A stretch of 64,000 nt of DNA from Synechococcus sp. Nb3U1 (lineage in GTDB: Bacteria; Cyanobacteriota; Cyanobacteriia; Thermostichales; Thermostichaceae). The notes beneath the pieces were generated by a model, which was not told the origin of the DNA, searched no databases, and saw only the letters and a list, made by a program, of their open reading frames with translations. Made by a program: the position numbers and the translations under genes. How positions within the stretch are numbered: the stretch's first letter is position 1; every line of letters begins with the position of its first letter. Shown here in pieces: positions 24,601 to 34,557 of the stretch. The stretch spans positions 760,374 to 824,373 of the forward strand of contig NZ_JAKFYQ010000002.1 of the NCBI RefSeq assembly GCF_021533835.1, in the 5' to 3' direction.

Positions 24601-25194
24601 ATGAAGGCCATTCTTGTTGCAGCCTTGGTTGGCCTAGCCGGGATCCCTCTAGTTGCTCCCATGCCCACTGAAGCCCAGCAGCTCTTTGAACTGGGAGCCT
24701 ATCGTCTACAGCAGGGGACGGTCATTCCCGTCGGCAGCCTCAACAGTGAAGCTCCGGAGTATTTCTACCCTGATACGGTTTACCCGTTACAGTTGGCGGT
24801 GACCCAGGGTATTTACGATGCCCAAGGTCGATTGGTCATCCCGGCGGGTAGTCGTATCTATGGCCAAATGGAACCGGCTCCTGGGGGATCCCGTTTTATA
24901 GGCACTTCAATTGTCATCGGTGGCCGCACCTATAGTTTGCGAGCTACTTCAAATATCATTCGCGATGAGAAGGATCCCCGTCAGTACTCGGGTGATGCCC
25001 TCGTTAGAGATGCTGCCATCGGTGCTGCTGCTGGGGCGGTGCTGGGGGCGTTGACCGGAGGGGTATCGGTAGGGAATGTGCTGGGTGGTGCTGCTGCTGG
25101 GGTGGTGATTGGCAATGTCACGGCTCCTCAAGTGGTGGTGTTGCGCCCAGGCCAGTCCTTGAATCTGACCCTGGAAGCTCCTCTTAATCTGTAG
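24601..25194 (+). CDS. Exported protein with glycine-zipper segment
   Basis: AGGAGGATCTGAAC before the ATG gives a clear start. The 197-residue product has a signal peptide (about 1-25, ending in TEAQQ). A beta-rich domain follows (GTVIPV..., then YDAQGRLVIPAGSRIYGQMEP), resembling the VirB10/TrbI-like barrel that appears in many exported cyanobacterial proteins. A hydrophobic glycine-zipper (AAIGAAAGAVLGALTGGVSV, about 139-158) could insert in or line the outer membrane. Function unknown. The gene stands alone with 230 bases of non-coding DNA before it. Confidence 0.65.
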   Translation: MKAILVAALVGLAGIPLVAPMPTEAQQLFELGAYRLQQGTVIPVGSLNSEAPEYFYPDTVYPLQLAVTQGIYDAQGRLVIPAGSRIYGQMEPAPGGSRFIGTSIVIGGRTYSLRATSNIIRDEKDPRQYSGDALVRDAAIGAAAGAVLGALTGGVSVGNVLGGAAAGVVIGNVTAPQVVVLRPGQSLNLTLEAPLNL

Positions 25195-25351
25195 TCAATA
25201 GATCAATAATCAATAATCTGTAGAGCTAGAGCCGCCGTAGAGCCTCTGAAAATGAAAAAACGGGATCCCTTGCGGCGAATTCTCTTTTGAGAAGCTGCAA
25301 AGCCAGCTACCTATGATTCACTAGGGATCACGTCGCTGGTAGCTTGCCCCT

Positions 25352-26890
25352 ATGGCTACAGAATCCAAGTCAACTCCCCCGATCTACTCCACAGAACATA
25401 CGTTTAAGGCTAAGGGTGAGCCCTTGACCTACAAGGCTCTAGCGGGATGGCAAACCCTCTACGAGCGGGAAAAGCCCGTAGCAGAGATCTTCCATGTGGC
25501 CTATTTGAAGCAAGACTCTGATTCAGGATCCAGTTCGCCACACCGTCCCCTCACGTTTGTGTTCAACGGTGGGCCTGGGGCAGCCTCTGCCTATTTACAC
25601 ATGGGAGCACTGGGGCCAAGACGGATTCAATTTGGGCCGAACGGTAGTTTGCCGGCTTCCCCAGTGCGCTTGGTGGATAATGCCGAAAGTTGGTTGCCAT
25701 TTTCAGACTTGGTGTTTATCGATCCTGTGGGAACAGGCTTTAGTCGAGCCTTGCCGAAAGACAAAGAGAATACTGACCCCAGTAAAGCCGGGGATCCCCC
25801 AAAAGAAGCAAGTCCAGAATCCGGTGGTAAGGCGGAGGATCCCCCCAAAGAAGCCCCCTTCTGGAATGTAGAGCGAGATTTAAAGTCTCTGGGGGAGTTC
25901 ATTCAGGGATTTCTCTCGCGGCACAAACGCTGGCTATCGCCCATTTTTATTGCAGGCGAAAGTTATGGCGGGTTTCGGGTGGCACGGTTGGCCAAAGAGC
26001 TGCAATCAACGTTTGGGGTAGGGCTGTCGGGGGCGATCTTGATTTCCCCGGCCATAGAGTTCAGCCTCTTAGAGACCAGCGACTACAATCTCACCACTTG
26101 GGCAACGCTGTTTCCTTCCTATGTGGCTTCGGCAGCGCATCATGGTCTATCTAGCTGGGGTGAGGATCTATCCAGTTTGCTCCCCAGAGCGGAGACCTTT
26201 GCCCGACAGCGATTGCTACCCCTTCTGGCCATGGGAGAGGCGATGCCAGAAGCAGAACGCCAGGCTGTGTATCAAGACATGGCGGCAGGGATCGGCCTAT
26301 CGGCAGAGTATATCGCCCAAAAAGGTGGGCGGATCGATATCAGCAGCTTTGCCCGGGAATTGTTGCGGCCTCAGCGACAGGTGGTGGGGCTGTACGATGC
26401 TTCTGTGACGGCGGTGGATCCCTTTCCGGATCGACCCACTTTCGAGGGATCCGACCCAACTCTAGATGGTTTGGATCGCTTGTTTACCGCTGCCATCAAC
26501 AGCCACTTACGGGATACCTTACAGGTAAATACAGAGCTCACCTACCACCTGCTGAATTTTGAGGTGTTCAAAGCCTGGCAATTTAACCAAAAAGGTGAGT
26601 TTAAGCAGGGGTTTATCGGGGCGATGGACGAGTTGCGCACCAGCATGGCCCTCAACCCTCATATGCGGGTAAACATTCACCACGGCCTTTATGATCTGGT
26701 CACACCCTATTTTGCCTCCAATCACTTGGTGGATTTGATGAAGCTGGATCCGCGCCTGAAAGACAATTTGACCCTGAAACATTATCGGGGCGGGCACATG
26801 TTTTATACCTGGGATCCCTCGCGGTTGGAGTGGTTTGCGGCGATGCAGCAGCTATATCGCGAGGCTGTTCCTCCTGAGCTGAGGTACTGA
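25352..26890 (+). CDS. S10 serine carboxypeptidase-like protein
   Basis: A 512-residue protein of the peptidase S10 alpha/beta-hydrolase family. Visible motifs are NGGPGAASAYLHMGALGP (oxyanion region, about 71-88), IDPVGTGFSRALP, the nucleophile elbow AGESYGGFRV (Ser near 203), the acid block HGLYDLVTPYFA (near 440) and the His block RGGHMFYTWDPS (near 480). All triad residues are present. No signal peptide is seen, so it may be cytoplasmic, which is unusual for classic carboxypeptidases but occurs in bacterial members. A Pro/Lys-rich insertion (about 134-170) contains repeats of GDPPKEA/EDPPKEA. Convergent with the methyltransferase gene 20 bases away. Confidence 0.85.
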   Translation: MATESKSTPPIYSTEHTFKAKGEPLTYKALAGWQTLYEREKPVAEIFHVAYLKQDSDSGSSSPHRPLTFVFNGGPGAASAYLHMGALGPRRIQFGPNGSLPASPVRLVDNAESWLPFSDLVFIDPVGTGFSRALPKDKENTDPSKAGDPPKEASPESGGKAEDPPKEAPFWNVERDLKSLGEFIQGFLSRHKRWLSPIFIAGESYGGFRVARLAKELQSTFGVGLSGAILISPAIEFSLLETSDYNLTTWATLFPSYVASAAHHGLSSWGEDLSSLLPRAETFARQRLLPLLAMGEAMPEAERQAVYQDMAAGIGLSAEYIAQKGGRIDISSFARELLRPQRQVVGLYDASVTAVDPFPDRPTFEGSDPTLDGLDRLFTAAINSHLRDTLQVNTELTYHLLNFEVFKAWQFNQKGEFKQGFIGAMDELRTSMALNPHMRVNIHHGLYDLVTPYFASNHLVDLMKLDPRLKDNLTLKHYRGGHMFYTWDPSRLEWFAAMQQLYREAVPPELRY

Positions 26891-26910
26891 AGCCAATTGA
26901 ACTGAGCAAC

Positions 26911-27699
26911 TCAAACCGAGTCCGGCTGAAAGAGTAGAGTGCCGACTGCAAAAAAGGCGTTGCGCTCCAGCTTTTCTAGTTTCCAGCCCAAAGGTTTGGC
27001 CCATGCAAGCAAAGTTTCGGCAGGACGGGGCACCAGTTCCCAGGGTTTTTGATGGAGATCCACAAATACCTGCTGCAGCATTTTTAGGTTGGGATGGCTT
27101 TCTTGGATGGTGAATATCCAACGGGATCCCGGTTCTACTACCGCACTGCCATTCTTGAGAACCAGTTGGATTTGTTCCTCTTGGGTGAGGATGTCGAAAA
27201 AACCCGAGGCTACCAAAATATCGGCCCGCTCGGAAGCAAATTCCTTGGGTTCAAAGGCATTGTTGCGTCGAAATTGGATGTCGGGGCGGTTCAGTTGGCT
27301 GGCTTTCGCTTGTCCCTGTTGCACAGCTTCCGGTTCGTAATCTCCGGCGATGATTGTGGCCCGGTTGGGAGGTAGAGCGAACAGGTAGGATCCCACCCCA
27401 GCGGCCAAGTCGAAGATCAAAGGTTGGTGGTAATGGCCCATGGCCTCGGTGAGTTGCTGGATCAGCATTTGTCGGCGGGAACGTACCCCATCCCAAACCG
27501 GATGCGAGATGAAAAGACGGTCGAACCAAACTCCCAATGGAGTGATGCCACGAGGGTGATTTTCGTAGATGTATTCCAGCATCACCCCGGAGTCAAAGCC
27601 GGTGCGCCAGCCCAGCCGGATCCCTTCGCTCAGTTGCCCGATGGTGCGCAGCAAAAGCCGAAAAAGGGCATAGCCAATTCGCTCCAGAATATCGGTCAT
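26911..27699 (-). CDS. Class I SAM-dependent methyltransferase
   Basis: The start at 27699 overlaps the stop of the upstream aminotransferase gene (ATGA), so the pair is translationally coupled; the frame to 27744 has no better start. The 262 residues have the SAM-binding motif FDLAAGVGSYLFALPP (about 94-109), the acidic GDYEPEAV block (motif II) and DILVASGFFDILTQEEQIQL. The sequence resembles the putative methyltransferases grouped in PF12147, as I recall. Substrate unknown. A possible role with the aminotransferase is the modification of the same small molecule, which is inference. Confidence 0.75.
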   Translation of the reverse strand: MTDILERIGYALFRLLLRTIGQLSEGIRLGWRTGFDSGVMLEYIYENHPRGITPLGVWFDRLFISHPVWDGVRSRRQMLIQQLTEAMGHYHQPLIFDLAAGVGSYLFALPPNRATIIAGDYEPEAVQQGQAKASQLNRPDIQFRRNNAFEPKEFASERADILVASGFFDILTQEEQIQLVLKNGSAVVEPGSRWIFTIQESHPNLKMLQQVFVDLHQKPWELVPRPAETLLAWAKPLGWKLEKLERNAFFAVGTLLFQPDSV

Positions 27700-28763
27700 G
27701 GTTGAAGATCCCTTTGGGCTTGCCCTTCTACTCGACAATCCCACAGCCAGTCTACAGCCCAGTTCAGCTCCCGTTGAGCGTTAAAAATATGGGGGGACAA
27801 GCGCACGTATTCTCCCCGCTGGGCGGTGATGATCCGCCGCCGGTAGCCAGACTGCACAATCGCCTCCGCCCGAACGGATCCCGGTGCAAAAGAGAGGATC
27901 CCGGACCAGCGCTTTGGGCAAGAGACCACCGGCCAGCCCATTTCCAGCAGCCGTTCGTGCAGAAAATCCCGCCGTTGCTTCACTCCTGCTGTGACAGCCT
28001 CCCACCCGATGTGCTCCAGGGTTTTGAGGTTGGTTTCAAAGCGGGCCAAGGCTGGAGGGGTGATCCAGCCCAGCTCCCATCCTCGGGCCGTCGGGTCGAT
28101 CCCCAAGTTCAAATCGGGGGGGTGTTGGAGTCCTAGCCATGTGGGCATCGGGGGATCCAGTTCCTGTAAAACCCGTTGGCTCACCACCAGCAGAGCCAGA
28201 CCTAACCCCGAGGCCAGCCATTTTTGCGTACCGGCACACCAGAAGTCCACCTCGGGGATCCAGCTGGGTTTGACCCCAGCAGATTGAATAGCATCCACAC
28301 AACTCCAGATCCCCTGTGCCCGTGCCCGCCGTACCACCTGCTGCCAAGGTTGTTCGATGCCGGTGGAGTAGTCAACCGTCGAAAGACTGACCATGCGCAC
28401 TTTCTCCGGCCAGGGATCCTCCCAATTCGAGACTGGGATCCCTTCGGCTCCAAAGCGGCTTAAGCGTTGCCAGGGCAAGATGTTGGCCGGAAAGTCCGAT
28501 TGAGCGTATAGAACTTGATCGCTGGGCTGCCAAGCGAGCGCCAACGATGCGATGTAAAGAGCTGCACTGGTGGAGGGCAAGAAAGCCACCTGCTCCGGCT
28601 GACACCCTAACCAATTGGCCACCCGTTCTCGCAAAGCTTGAACCCGTCGGAACCAGCCGGGTAGCTGTGTATTTCCCAGAAGCTCCGGAGCAAAGAGACT
28701 GCGCAAATAACTGCGGGGAGTGAGGGGAGCCAGTCCAGCCCAGTTGAGATAGGTCAGCAGCAA
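27696..28763 (-). CDS. Class V aminotransferase-fold PLP enzyme
   Basis: Start TTG at 28763 (MLLTYLNWAGLAPL) follows GAGGGA, and lies just after the cysS stop; the longer frame to 28826 would overlap cysS. The 355 residues carry the PLP-fold features: VAFLPSTSAALYIASLALAW, the VSLSTVDYSTGIEQPW block, SCVDAIQSAG (the Asp contacting the PLP ring nitrogen) and the Schiff-base Lys in CAGTQKWLASG near residue 192. Relatives include cysteine desulfurases, isopenicillin-N-epimerase-like and kynureninase-like proteins. No desulfurase active-site Cys loop is evident. The substrate is unknown. Downstream coupling to a methyltransferase and linkage to cysS suggest amino-acid metabolism. Confidence 0.82.
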   Translation of the reverse strand: MLLTYLNWAGLAPLTPRSYLRSLFAPELLGNTQLPGWFRRVQALRERVANWLGCQPEQVAFLPSTSAALYIASLALAWQPSDQVLYAQSDFPANILPWQRLSRFGAEGIPVSNWEDPWPEKVRMVSLSTVDYSTGIEQPWQQVVRRARAQGIWSCVDAIQSAGVKPSWIPEVDFWCAGTQKWLASGLGLALLVVSQRVLQELDPPMPTWLGLQHPPDLNLGIDPTARGWELGWITPPALARFETNLKTLEHIGWEAVTAGVKQRRDFLHERLLEMGWPVVSCPKRWSGILSFAPGSVRAEAIVQSGYRRRIITAQRGEYVRLSPHIFNAQRELNWAVDWLWDCRVEGQAQRDLQP

Positions 28764-28785
28764 TGGGATCCCTCTTCGGCAAGGG

Positions 28786-30414
28786 TTAGGTATATCTCGA
28801 TTCTTGAAGCCAGCGGGTGGTGCCATCCTTTTGATCGACCAGAGTAATGCCCAGAGTTTTCAAGTGCTCCCGAATCCGATCCGCCTCTGAAAAGTTTTTT
28901 GCTTTGCGGGCTGCCAAGCGTTGTGCGATCAGATCCTCAACATCTTCTGGGCGTAAAGATTCTCTCCTGCTCCCCGATAGCTCTGCTGGGTCCGACTGCT
29001 GTGGATGGGCATCTTCCACCACAAATCCTAAAGTCCCCAGAACCTCCAGCAGAGCCACACTTTTCTGCCTCAGCACCTCCGCTTCCAGATGGGTTTGACC
29101 TTGGTGGGTCAATAGGTTGTGTTCGCGGGTGAGTTCTTTGGCCAATTCAAAAGCGATAGCCAGGGCGCCAGGGGTACCGAAATCATCGTCCATAGTAGAT
29201 TCAAAGGCTTGTATTGCCCCAGCCTCTGGGGATTCCAGTGATCCGGAACCCTGCTTGAGGAACTGGTGCGCGGCTTGGATCCCTTTATGGAGGGTGTCCC
29301 AACCGTGGCTAGCAGCCTGCATTGCTGCATCCGTGAGGTCGATCGGGCTACGGTAGTGGGTCTGCAAAAGAAATAGACGCAGAGCCATGGGATCGTAAAC
29401 GGTGAGGGCTTGCCGGAGGGTAGTGAAGTTGCCCAAAGATTTGGACATTTTCTCGCCATTGATGTTGAGAAAGCCGTTGTGTAGCCAGTATTTGGCCATG
29501 GGCTTGCCGGTGATTGGCTCCGATTGGGCGAGTTCATTCTCGTGGTGAGGAAAGATCAGGTCAGCGCCCCCAGCGTGGATGTCGATGTGTTCCCCCAGGG
29601 TTTCTCGCACCATAGCCGAGCATTCGATGTGCCAGCCCGGCCTCCCCCAACCCCAAGGGGATTCAAACCCCGGCTCTGTGAGGGGAGCCGCCTTCCAAAG
29701 GGCAAAGTCAAAGGGATCCCGTTTGTCAGCGCTTTCTTCTCCCACCCGACCACTGGCCCCAGCTTCCATATCCTGCAACTTTCGCCCAGAGAGTTGACCA
29801 TAATCCGAGAATTTACGGACAGAATAATAGACATCGTAGGCCAGCTTCTCAGGCCAATCAGCTGTGGGTGAATCCGCTGCTGGAACAGAAGAAAATTTGG
29901 ACTCTTTTTTAGACTCTTTGGGTATGGGATCCCGTACCCGGTAGGCAAAGCCTTTGAGCTCCAAAGATTGGATTAATTCGAACATTGCCTGTAAGGATTG
30001 AGTTGCTCTTGGATAAAGATCAGCTCGCTTGATATTAAGGCGATCCATATCCTGAAAGTATTCTGCGATAAAGCGTTCTGCCACTGATTGCATCGATTCT
30101 CCGCGTTCTAAAGCTCGCTTGAGAATTTTGTCATCCACATCTGTAAAATTCTGTACATACTGCACTCGATACCCACGCCATTCCAGATAGCGACGCACCA
30201 CATCCCAGACCACATAAGTGCGGGCATGGCCGAGATGGCAGAAATCGTAAACGGTGACCCCACAGACGTACATGCGCACCCGTGGTTTTTCTGGGGAAGA
30301 CAGGTTTGCCGTGCCCCTCAGATCAGAGGTGGAAGCGGGCAGAAATCCACTCTGCAAAAGCGGAAGAAACGCTTCCTTGCGGCGGGTAAGTGTGTTGTAG
30401 ACAACCAAACTCAT
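28786..30414 (-). CDS. cysS: Cysteinyl-tRNA synthetase
   Basis: The enzyme charges tRNA-Cys with cysteine. The 542 residues contain the zinc/cysteine start ([20 protein letters not shown], with the HIGH-like HLGH), the [14 protein letters not shown] block, [10 protein letters not shown], and KMSKS ([11 protein letters not shown], near residue 313). The protein is longer than the 460-490 residues usual in bacteria; extra length is in an insertion near residues 160-190 ([20 protein letters not shown]) and another near 480-505. Both look hydrophilic and loop-like. A run of two more genes follows on the same strand with only about 20 bases to the first. Confidence 0.95.
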   Translation of the reverse strand: MSLVVYNTLTRRKEAFLPLLQSGFLPASTSDLRGTANLSSPEKPRVRMYVCGVTVYDFCHLGHARTYVVWDVVRRYLEWRGYRVQYVQNFTDVDDKILKRALERGESMQSVAERFIAEYFQDMDRLNIKRADLYPRATQSLQAMFELIQSLELKGFAYRVRDPIPKESKKESKFSSVPAADSPTADWPEKLAYDVYYSVRKFSDYGQLSGRKLQDMEAGASGRVGEESADKRDPFDFALWKAAPLTEPGFESPWGWGRPGWHIECSAMVRETLGEHIDIHAGGADLIFPHHENELAQSEPITGKPMAKYWLHNGFLNINGEKMSKSLGNFTTLRQALTVYDPMALRLFLLQTHYRSPIDLTDAAMQAASHGWDTLHKGIQAAHQFLKQGSGSLESPEAGAIQAFESTMDDDFGTPGALAIAFELAKELTREHNLLTHQGQTHLEAEVLRQKSVALLEVLGTLGFVVEDAHPQQSDPAELSGSRRESLRPEDVEDLIAQRLAARKAKNFSEADRIREHLKTLGITLVDQKDGTTRWLQESRYT

Positions 30415-30743
30415 TGGAATCCTTGGTTTGTAGTTTCAGCTACAGCAAAATTGGTTTTGTGTTCCCAGAAAATACAGTGGTGTGTTCTGTCCGACATCGG
30501 ATAAGAGTTCCAAAAATCCTGCATAGAAAACGGCTAGGATCATTGCAGGATAAGCGTTATAGCTGAAATCATCTGCGAAGACTTGTCTAGATTTGTTAAC
30601 TACGGTACTCTAACCTGAGTGCGAATTGACCTGTTCATTATCGAACTCCCCTTATCCCTGGCGACCTTGGCAGTGCTTGGCACTAATAGGTTGCTGCTCT
30701 TATTTTCACCTCTTCTCTTGCGCTCTAGTGTCAGTCTGTTTGT
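30415..30743. other. Divergent intergenic region between cysS and the LysM/M23 gene
   Basis: The 329 bases hold the leaders and promoters of two divergent genes. I see no coding frame of quality, no tRNA and no clear hairpin terminator. The LysM/M23 reading frame opens at 30744 with GTG and no strong ribosome site, so the true start may lie slightly elsewhere. Confidence 0.45.
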
Positions 30744-32531
30744 GTGAGGACGCCCTTGAGACCCACCCTCTCGAATCCCCGGAATGGGGAACTGGACTCC
30801 GCCGGTGCCGCCGTGAGCACCTTTTCCAGCCCAGCCCTACCTGTTGGGATCCCTTCCGAAGGCTCATTGACTGCTCAGGATCCGGAGATCTCTCAGGATC
30901 CGTCTGTTTCCGAAGCTCCCCAGGATGCTGAAGGTTCCCGTTTGGAATGGGTTGCGGCTTCCCCTCCCATGTTGCCAAAGCCAAGACTGGCAGGGTTTGC
31001 TCTATCCCTTGGTTTAACCGGACTGGTATGGCTGCTCAAGTTGGAGTTGGATCCCTCCGCGGAGTCTTTGGAAACCTTAGTGCGGGATCCCCAGCAGGCG
31101 ATTCCAGATCCTCTGTCCGAGCTGGCCCAGGGAACCTCTGATAAATCGAATAAATCGAACGCTTCGCTTCGGCGTACCTATCCCGTTTGGGCCAATGGGC
31201 TTTTGCTCATGCTGGGTTTGGCAGGAGCCGCCACGCTGCAGCAGCGACAACTGAATCGCCAGCCCTTGACCCCTCTTCCTCCGGTAATAGAGCGGATCCC
31301 GCCCTCGGTGCATACCCTATCTGGGGCTTTGCAGCAAAACTACGACCTCAAAAAAGCACAGCTACGGGAAGCTTTCCAAGAAGGAGCCATTCCCACCGGC
31401 GAAGGGCCTAAGGGCATTCTGGAGCACGAGGTTCAGCCTGGGGAAACCCTGTGGCAACTGACCCAGATGTATCAGCTGGACGCTGCTGCGATCACAGTGT
31501 CCAATGGCATTCAGGCCAATACCCCGTTGGAGCCTGGTCAAACCCTGTGGATCCCCAGTCAGCCGGGATTGGTCTATACCGTCAAGCAGGGAGATACCCT
31601 TGAGGATGTGGCCAATCGCTATCAGGTTTCGCAGCAACAGATCATCGCCGCCACCCCCCTTAATCGACCTGAATACTTGCGCATTGGTCAACGCTTGCTC
31701 ATTCCCGGCGATGTCAGCCAGTTGATCAACCGGCAAAAGGAGATGATTGCGGCTCAGAAGGCTCGGGAGGAGGAAGAACGCCGCCGCCAAGAAGAGGAGG
31801 CCCTGCGCCGAGCAGAGGAACAAGCTCGCCAGGAAGCCGAACAGCAACGTCTGGCGGAAGAAGCTCAACGGCAAGCCGAACAAGAACGTCAGACCCAAGC
31901 CGCCCTCTTGGCCAGTGGATCCCTAACCCACACCGTCGGCTCCGGCGACACGATTGAGCGCATTGCCGCCCGCTATGGGGTAACCCAACGCTCCATTATT
32001 CAGGCCAACAACCTGCGCAATCCTCATTGGCTGCGCATTGGCCAGCGTCTGGCGATTCCGGCACCAGGTACGCAGCCCACCCAAGCGCCGGCTCCACCAG
32101 CTCAGCCTCAACCCCAGGCCCAACCGGTACCAGCAGCTCCTCCTCAAGCCCGCAGCAGCAGCGGTTTTGTCTGGCCGGTTTCTGGGCAAATTACCTCTGG
32201 TTTTGGCTACCGTCGGGGGCGTCTCCATGCTGGGGTGGATATCCCTGGCCCTGTGGGATCCCCGATTGTGGCGGTGATGGAGGGAACTGTGATTTTTGCT
32301 GGTAATGGCGGCGATGGCTATGGCAACCGGGTGGATATTCGCCATCCCAACGGGTTAGTCACCCGCTACGCCCACGGGCATCAGATTTACGTGTCCAATG
32401 GCCAGTACGTGCAGCAGGGACAAACGATCATGAGCCGAGGTAGCACCGGCTGGAGTACCGGCCCTCACCTGCACTTCGAAGTGCGCCCCGGCGGAGGTGC
32501 CCCTGTGGATCCACGTCCTTATCTACCCTAA
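30744..32531 (+). CDS. LysM and M23 peptidase-domain cell-wall endopeptidase
   Basis: A 595-residue envelope protein. After a Ser/Pro-rich region and two hydrophobic helices (about 78-98 and 148-162), it has LysM modules that bind peptidoglycan (EHEVQPGETLWQLTQMYQLD at about 227; VYTVKQGDTLEDVANRYQVS at about 276; THTVGSGDTIERIAARYGVT at about 397). A Gln/Ala/Arg/Glu coiled coil (about 335-385) lies between LysM 2 and 3, and a Pro/Gln linker follows. The C-terminal M23 domain has RLHAGVDIPGP and STGPHLHFEVRPG, both with their zinc-binding His and Asp. The catalytic residues are complete, so it should cut peptidoglycan cross-bridges. GTG start assigned. Confidence 0.9.
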   Translation: MRTPLRPTLSNPRNGELDSAGAAVSTFSSPALPVGIPSEGSLTAQDPEISQDPSVSEAPQDAEGSRLEWVAASPPMLPKPRLAGFALSLGLTGLVWLLKLELDPSAESLETLVRDPQQAIPDPLSELAQGTSDKSNKSNASLRRTYPVWANGLLLMLGLAGAATLQQRQLNRQPLTPLPPVIERIPPSVHTLSGALQQNYDLKKAQLREAFQEGAIPTGEGPKGILEHEVQPGETLWQLTQMYQLDAAAITVSNGIQANTPLEPGQTLWIPSQPGLVYTVKQGDTLEDVANRYQVSQQQIIAATPLNRPEYLRIGQRLLIPGDVSQLINRQKEMIAAQKAREEEERRRQEEEALRRAEEQARQEAEQQRLAEEAQRQAEQERQTQAALLASGSLTHTVGSGDTIERIAARYGVTQRSIIQANNLRNPHWLRIGQRLAIPAPGTQPTQAPAPPAQPQPQAQPVPAAPPQARSSSGFVWPVSGQITSGFGYRRGRLHAGVDIPGPVGSPIVAVMEGTVIFAGNGGDGYGNRVDIRHPNGLVTRYAHGHQIYVSNGQYVQQGQTIMSRGSTGWSTGPHLHFEVRPGGGAPVDPRPYLP

Positions 32532-32598
32532 GCTCAGCCAGTCCGGTGATAAATTGTTAGCCTAAAGGCAGTAATCTCCATACCGTAGGAACACGCCG

Positions 32599-33909
32599 AT
32601 GCAGTGGGTGAACGCACTCTCCCAGCTCCCCTCCCTAGAAGCGGCTCTGCGGCAAGTGGTGGAAGAGGCCAAAGCAAAGCTTCAGGCAGCCCAACTCAAA
32701 AGCGCCCTAACGCGACAAGTGCAAACGGTGGGATCCGGCAATTTGCCTGGGGTGCTGACGGGGTATGTGCCCTCTCAAACGCCGCGCCCTAGCCTTGGGA
32801 TCCTATTTGTGTCGGCGGCCTTTGCTAGCGAATATATCCGCGTGTTACCGCTGCTGTCGGATCTTCTGGATGTTGAGGTGTTGATCGGGTGTTCGGGGGG
32901 GGGCATTGTCGGTGGAGTCCAGGAAATCGAAGACGGCCCGGCCCTGTCTTTGTCGTTGGCGGTGTTACCGGATGGGATAGTGCACCCTTTCCATGTGCGG
33001 GGCAGTCAACTGCCGGATTTGGATGCGGCCCCTTCTGCCTGGACGGATTTGATCGGAGTATCTCCGCAAACAAGACCGAATTTCCTGCTCCTAGCGGATG
33101 GATTTTCCTCCGGGGTTTCAGAACTGTTGCAGGGCTTGGACTTTGCCTATCCTGGTGCGGTCAAGGTGGGCGGATTGGCCAGTGGCGGTCGTAGCCCCAA
33201 CAGCAACGCGCTGTTTTTGCGGGATGCCCGTACCCCGACCCCGCGGCAGGAAATGCATCGGGAGGGAACAGTAGGGTTGGCCCTCTACGGCAACGTGGTA
33301 CTAGAGGCGGTGGTAGCCCAGGGGTGCCGCCCGATTGGGGATCCCTTGCGGGTAACCGAGGCAGAAGGGAACGTGATTCTTGGGCTGGAAGGGCGTGCCC
33401 CGTTACCTTTGCTGCAGGAGTTGGCGGAACGGCTTAGCCCTGCCGACCAACAGTTGGCCCGTCACTCCCTCTTCATCGGCTTGCTGATGAATGAATTCAA
33501 ACTGGATCCCACCCCAGGTGATTTTTTGATACGGGTGATTTTGGGGATCGACCCGCGGATAGGGGCGATGGCAATCGGAGATCGAGTGCGCCCTGGCCAA
33601 ACGGTGCAATTTCATCTGCGGGATGCCCAGACGTCATCGGAGGATTTGCGCTGGGCCTTAAGCCGCTATCAAGCAGAACAGCCTCCAGAGCCTAGACCGG
33701 ATCCCTGTGGGGCATTGATGTTTGCCTGCCTGGGGCGAGGTCAGGGGCTTTACGGCACACCCCACTTCGATTCGCAACAATTTCGGGAATTAGTGGGGGA
33801 TCTACCGCTGGGGGGCTTTTTCTGTAATGGCGAGATTGGCCCGGTGGGGGGAACGACCTTTCTACACGGCTACACCTCCTGCTTCGCTATCGTGCGACCC
33901 ACCCATTGA
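32599..33909 (+). CDS. FIST domain sensory protein
   Basis: The 436 residues carry both FIST parts: the N-terminal FIST_N-type block (GILFVSAAFASEYIRVLPLL, IGCSGGGIVGGVQE, PGAVKVGGLASGG) and the C-terminal FIST_C block (GDFLIRVILGIDPRIGAMAI, RVRPGQTVQFHLRDAQTSSE, ALMFACLGRGQGLYG, GGFFCNGEIGPVGG, FLHGYTSCFAIV). FIST domains are thought to bind small ligands, perhaps amino acids. This protein has no transmembrane segment and no attached enzyme domain, so it would be a free sensor or a carrier. Its 3' end overlaps the convergent membrane-protein gene by 48 bases. Confidence 0.88.
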   Translation: MQWVNALSQLPSLEAALRQVVEEAKAKLQAAQLKSALTRQVQTVGSGNLPGVLTGYVPSQTPRPSLGILFVSAAFASEYIRVLPLLSDLLDVEVLIGCSGGGIVGGVQEIEDGPALSLSLAVLPDGIVHPFHVRGSQLPDLDAAPSAWTDLIGVSPQTRPNFLLLADGFSSGVSELLQGLDFAYPGAVKVGGLASGGRSPNSNALFLRDARTPTPRQEMHREGTVGLALYGNVVLEAVVAQGCRPIGDPLRVTEAEGNVILGLEGRAPLPLLQELAERLSPADQQLARHSLFIGLLMNEFKLDPTPGDFLIRVILGIDPRIGAMAIGDRVRPGQTVQFHLRDAQTSSEDLRWALSRYQAEQPPEPRPDPCGALMFACLGRGQGLYGTPHFDSQQFRELVGDLPLGGFFCNGEIGPVGGTTFLHGYTSCFAIVRPTH

Positions 33910-34290
33910 CGGACGGCTTCTGCTCCTGCTCATCTGCCCTCGTTTTGCCCGCTGTCCAAGATGTTGCAGCGGCCCAGGAAACGCCATGGCCCAACCGACC
34001 CACAGCACACAGAGTAGCCCCAAACCGATCAGCACAAAAGTTGGGATCCGCACCACCCCCACCCAAAACCAGCTCCATACATGCACTTCTAACAGACCTA
34101 CCCACACCAGGCTCACTCCAGCCACGGTTCTCCGTTGCCACTGGGGCCACTCCAACGCCGTGAACACCAATACCTGCAGCGTGATCAACAGGCAGGCCGG
34201 AACCAAAGCCCCACACACCCAGCCACAGTAGGCTCGTGACCAACTCAGGATGAGCCCCAAGCCTGTCATCAGGGTGTGGATCCCAGTCAT
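33862..34290 (-). CDS. Small multi-pass membrane protein
   Basis: GGAG sits 8 bases ahead of the ATG at 34290, supporting a real 142-residue gene. Hydrophobic runs include ALVPACLLITLQVLVFTALE, TVAGVSLVWVGLLEVHVWSW and IPTFVLIGLGLLCVLWVGWA, so three or four transmembrane helices are likely, followed by an Arg/Ser-rich tail. I do not recognise the family. It overlaps the end of the FIST gene by 48 bases in the convergent orientation, which is compatible with a real gene but also with a shadow frame; the ribosome site is the main argument. Confidence 0.5.
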   Translation of the reverse strand: MTGIHTLMTGLGLILSWSRAYCGWVCGALVPACLLITLQVLVFTALEWPQWQRRTVAGVSLVWVGLLEVHVWSWFWVGVVRIPTFVLIGLGLLCVLWVGWAMAFPGPLQHLGQRAKRGQMSRSRSRPSMGGSHDSEAGGVAV

Positions 34291-34387
34291 GGTCAATTCT
34301 CCGATGCGAAATTTCCCCTAAGGCTACCTCAATCCGTTTGACCAACAGAGGATGCCACGACATTTTTGACATTCTTGATGCAAGGAA

Positions 34388-34458
34388 GCGGGCGATGAGA
34401 CTCGAACTCACGACATCCAGCTTGGGAAGCTAGCGTTCTACCACTGAACTACGCCCGC
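34388..34458 (-). tRNA. tRNA-Gly (anticodon CCC)
   Basis: On the minus strand the sequence starts GCGGGCG and ends CGCCCGC, a perfect 7-bp acceptor stem. The D arm is GTTC-AGTGGTAGA-AC, the anticodon stem is CTAGC/GCTGG with loop TTCCCAA giving anticodon CCC (codon GGG), and the T arm is TGAGTTCGAGTCTCA. The length is 71 bases and CCA is not encoded. The gene lies between the small membrane protein and cbiT. Confidence 0.95.
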
Positions 34459-34557
34459 AGTGTTCAACAATTCTATCAGACCCCTCGGTCCGGGTCAGTA
34501 GAGCATCGGCTTTATGCTGAGGGACAGAACAGAACCTCGACAGATAGGTACTTCACC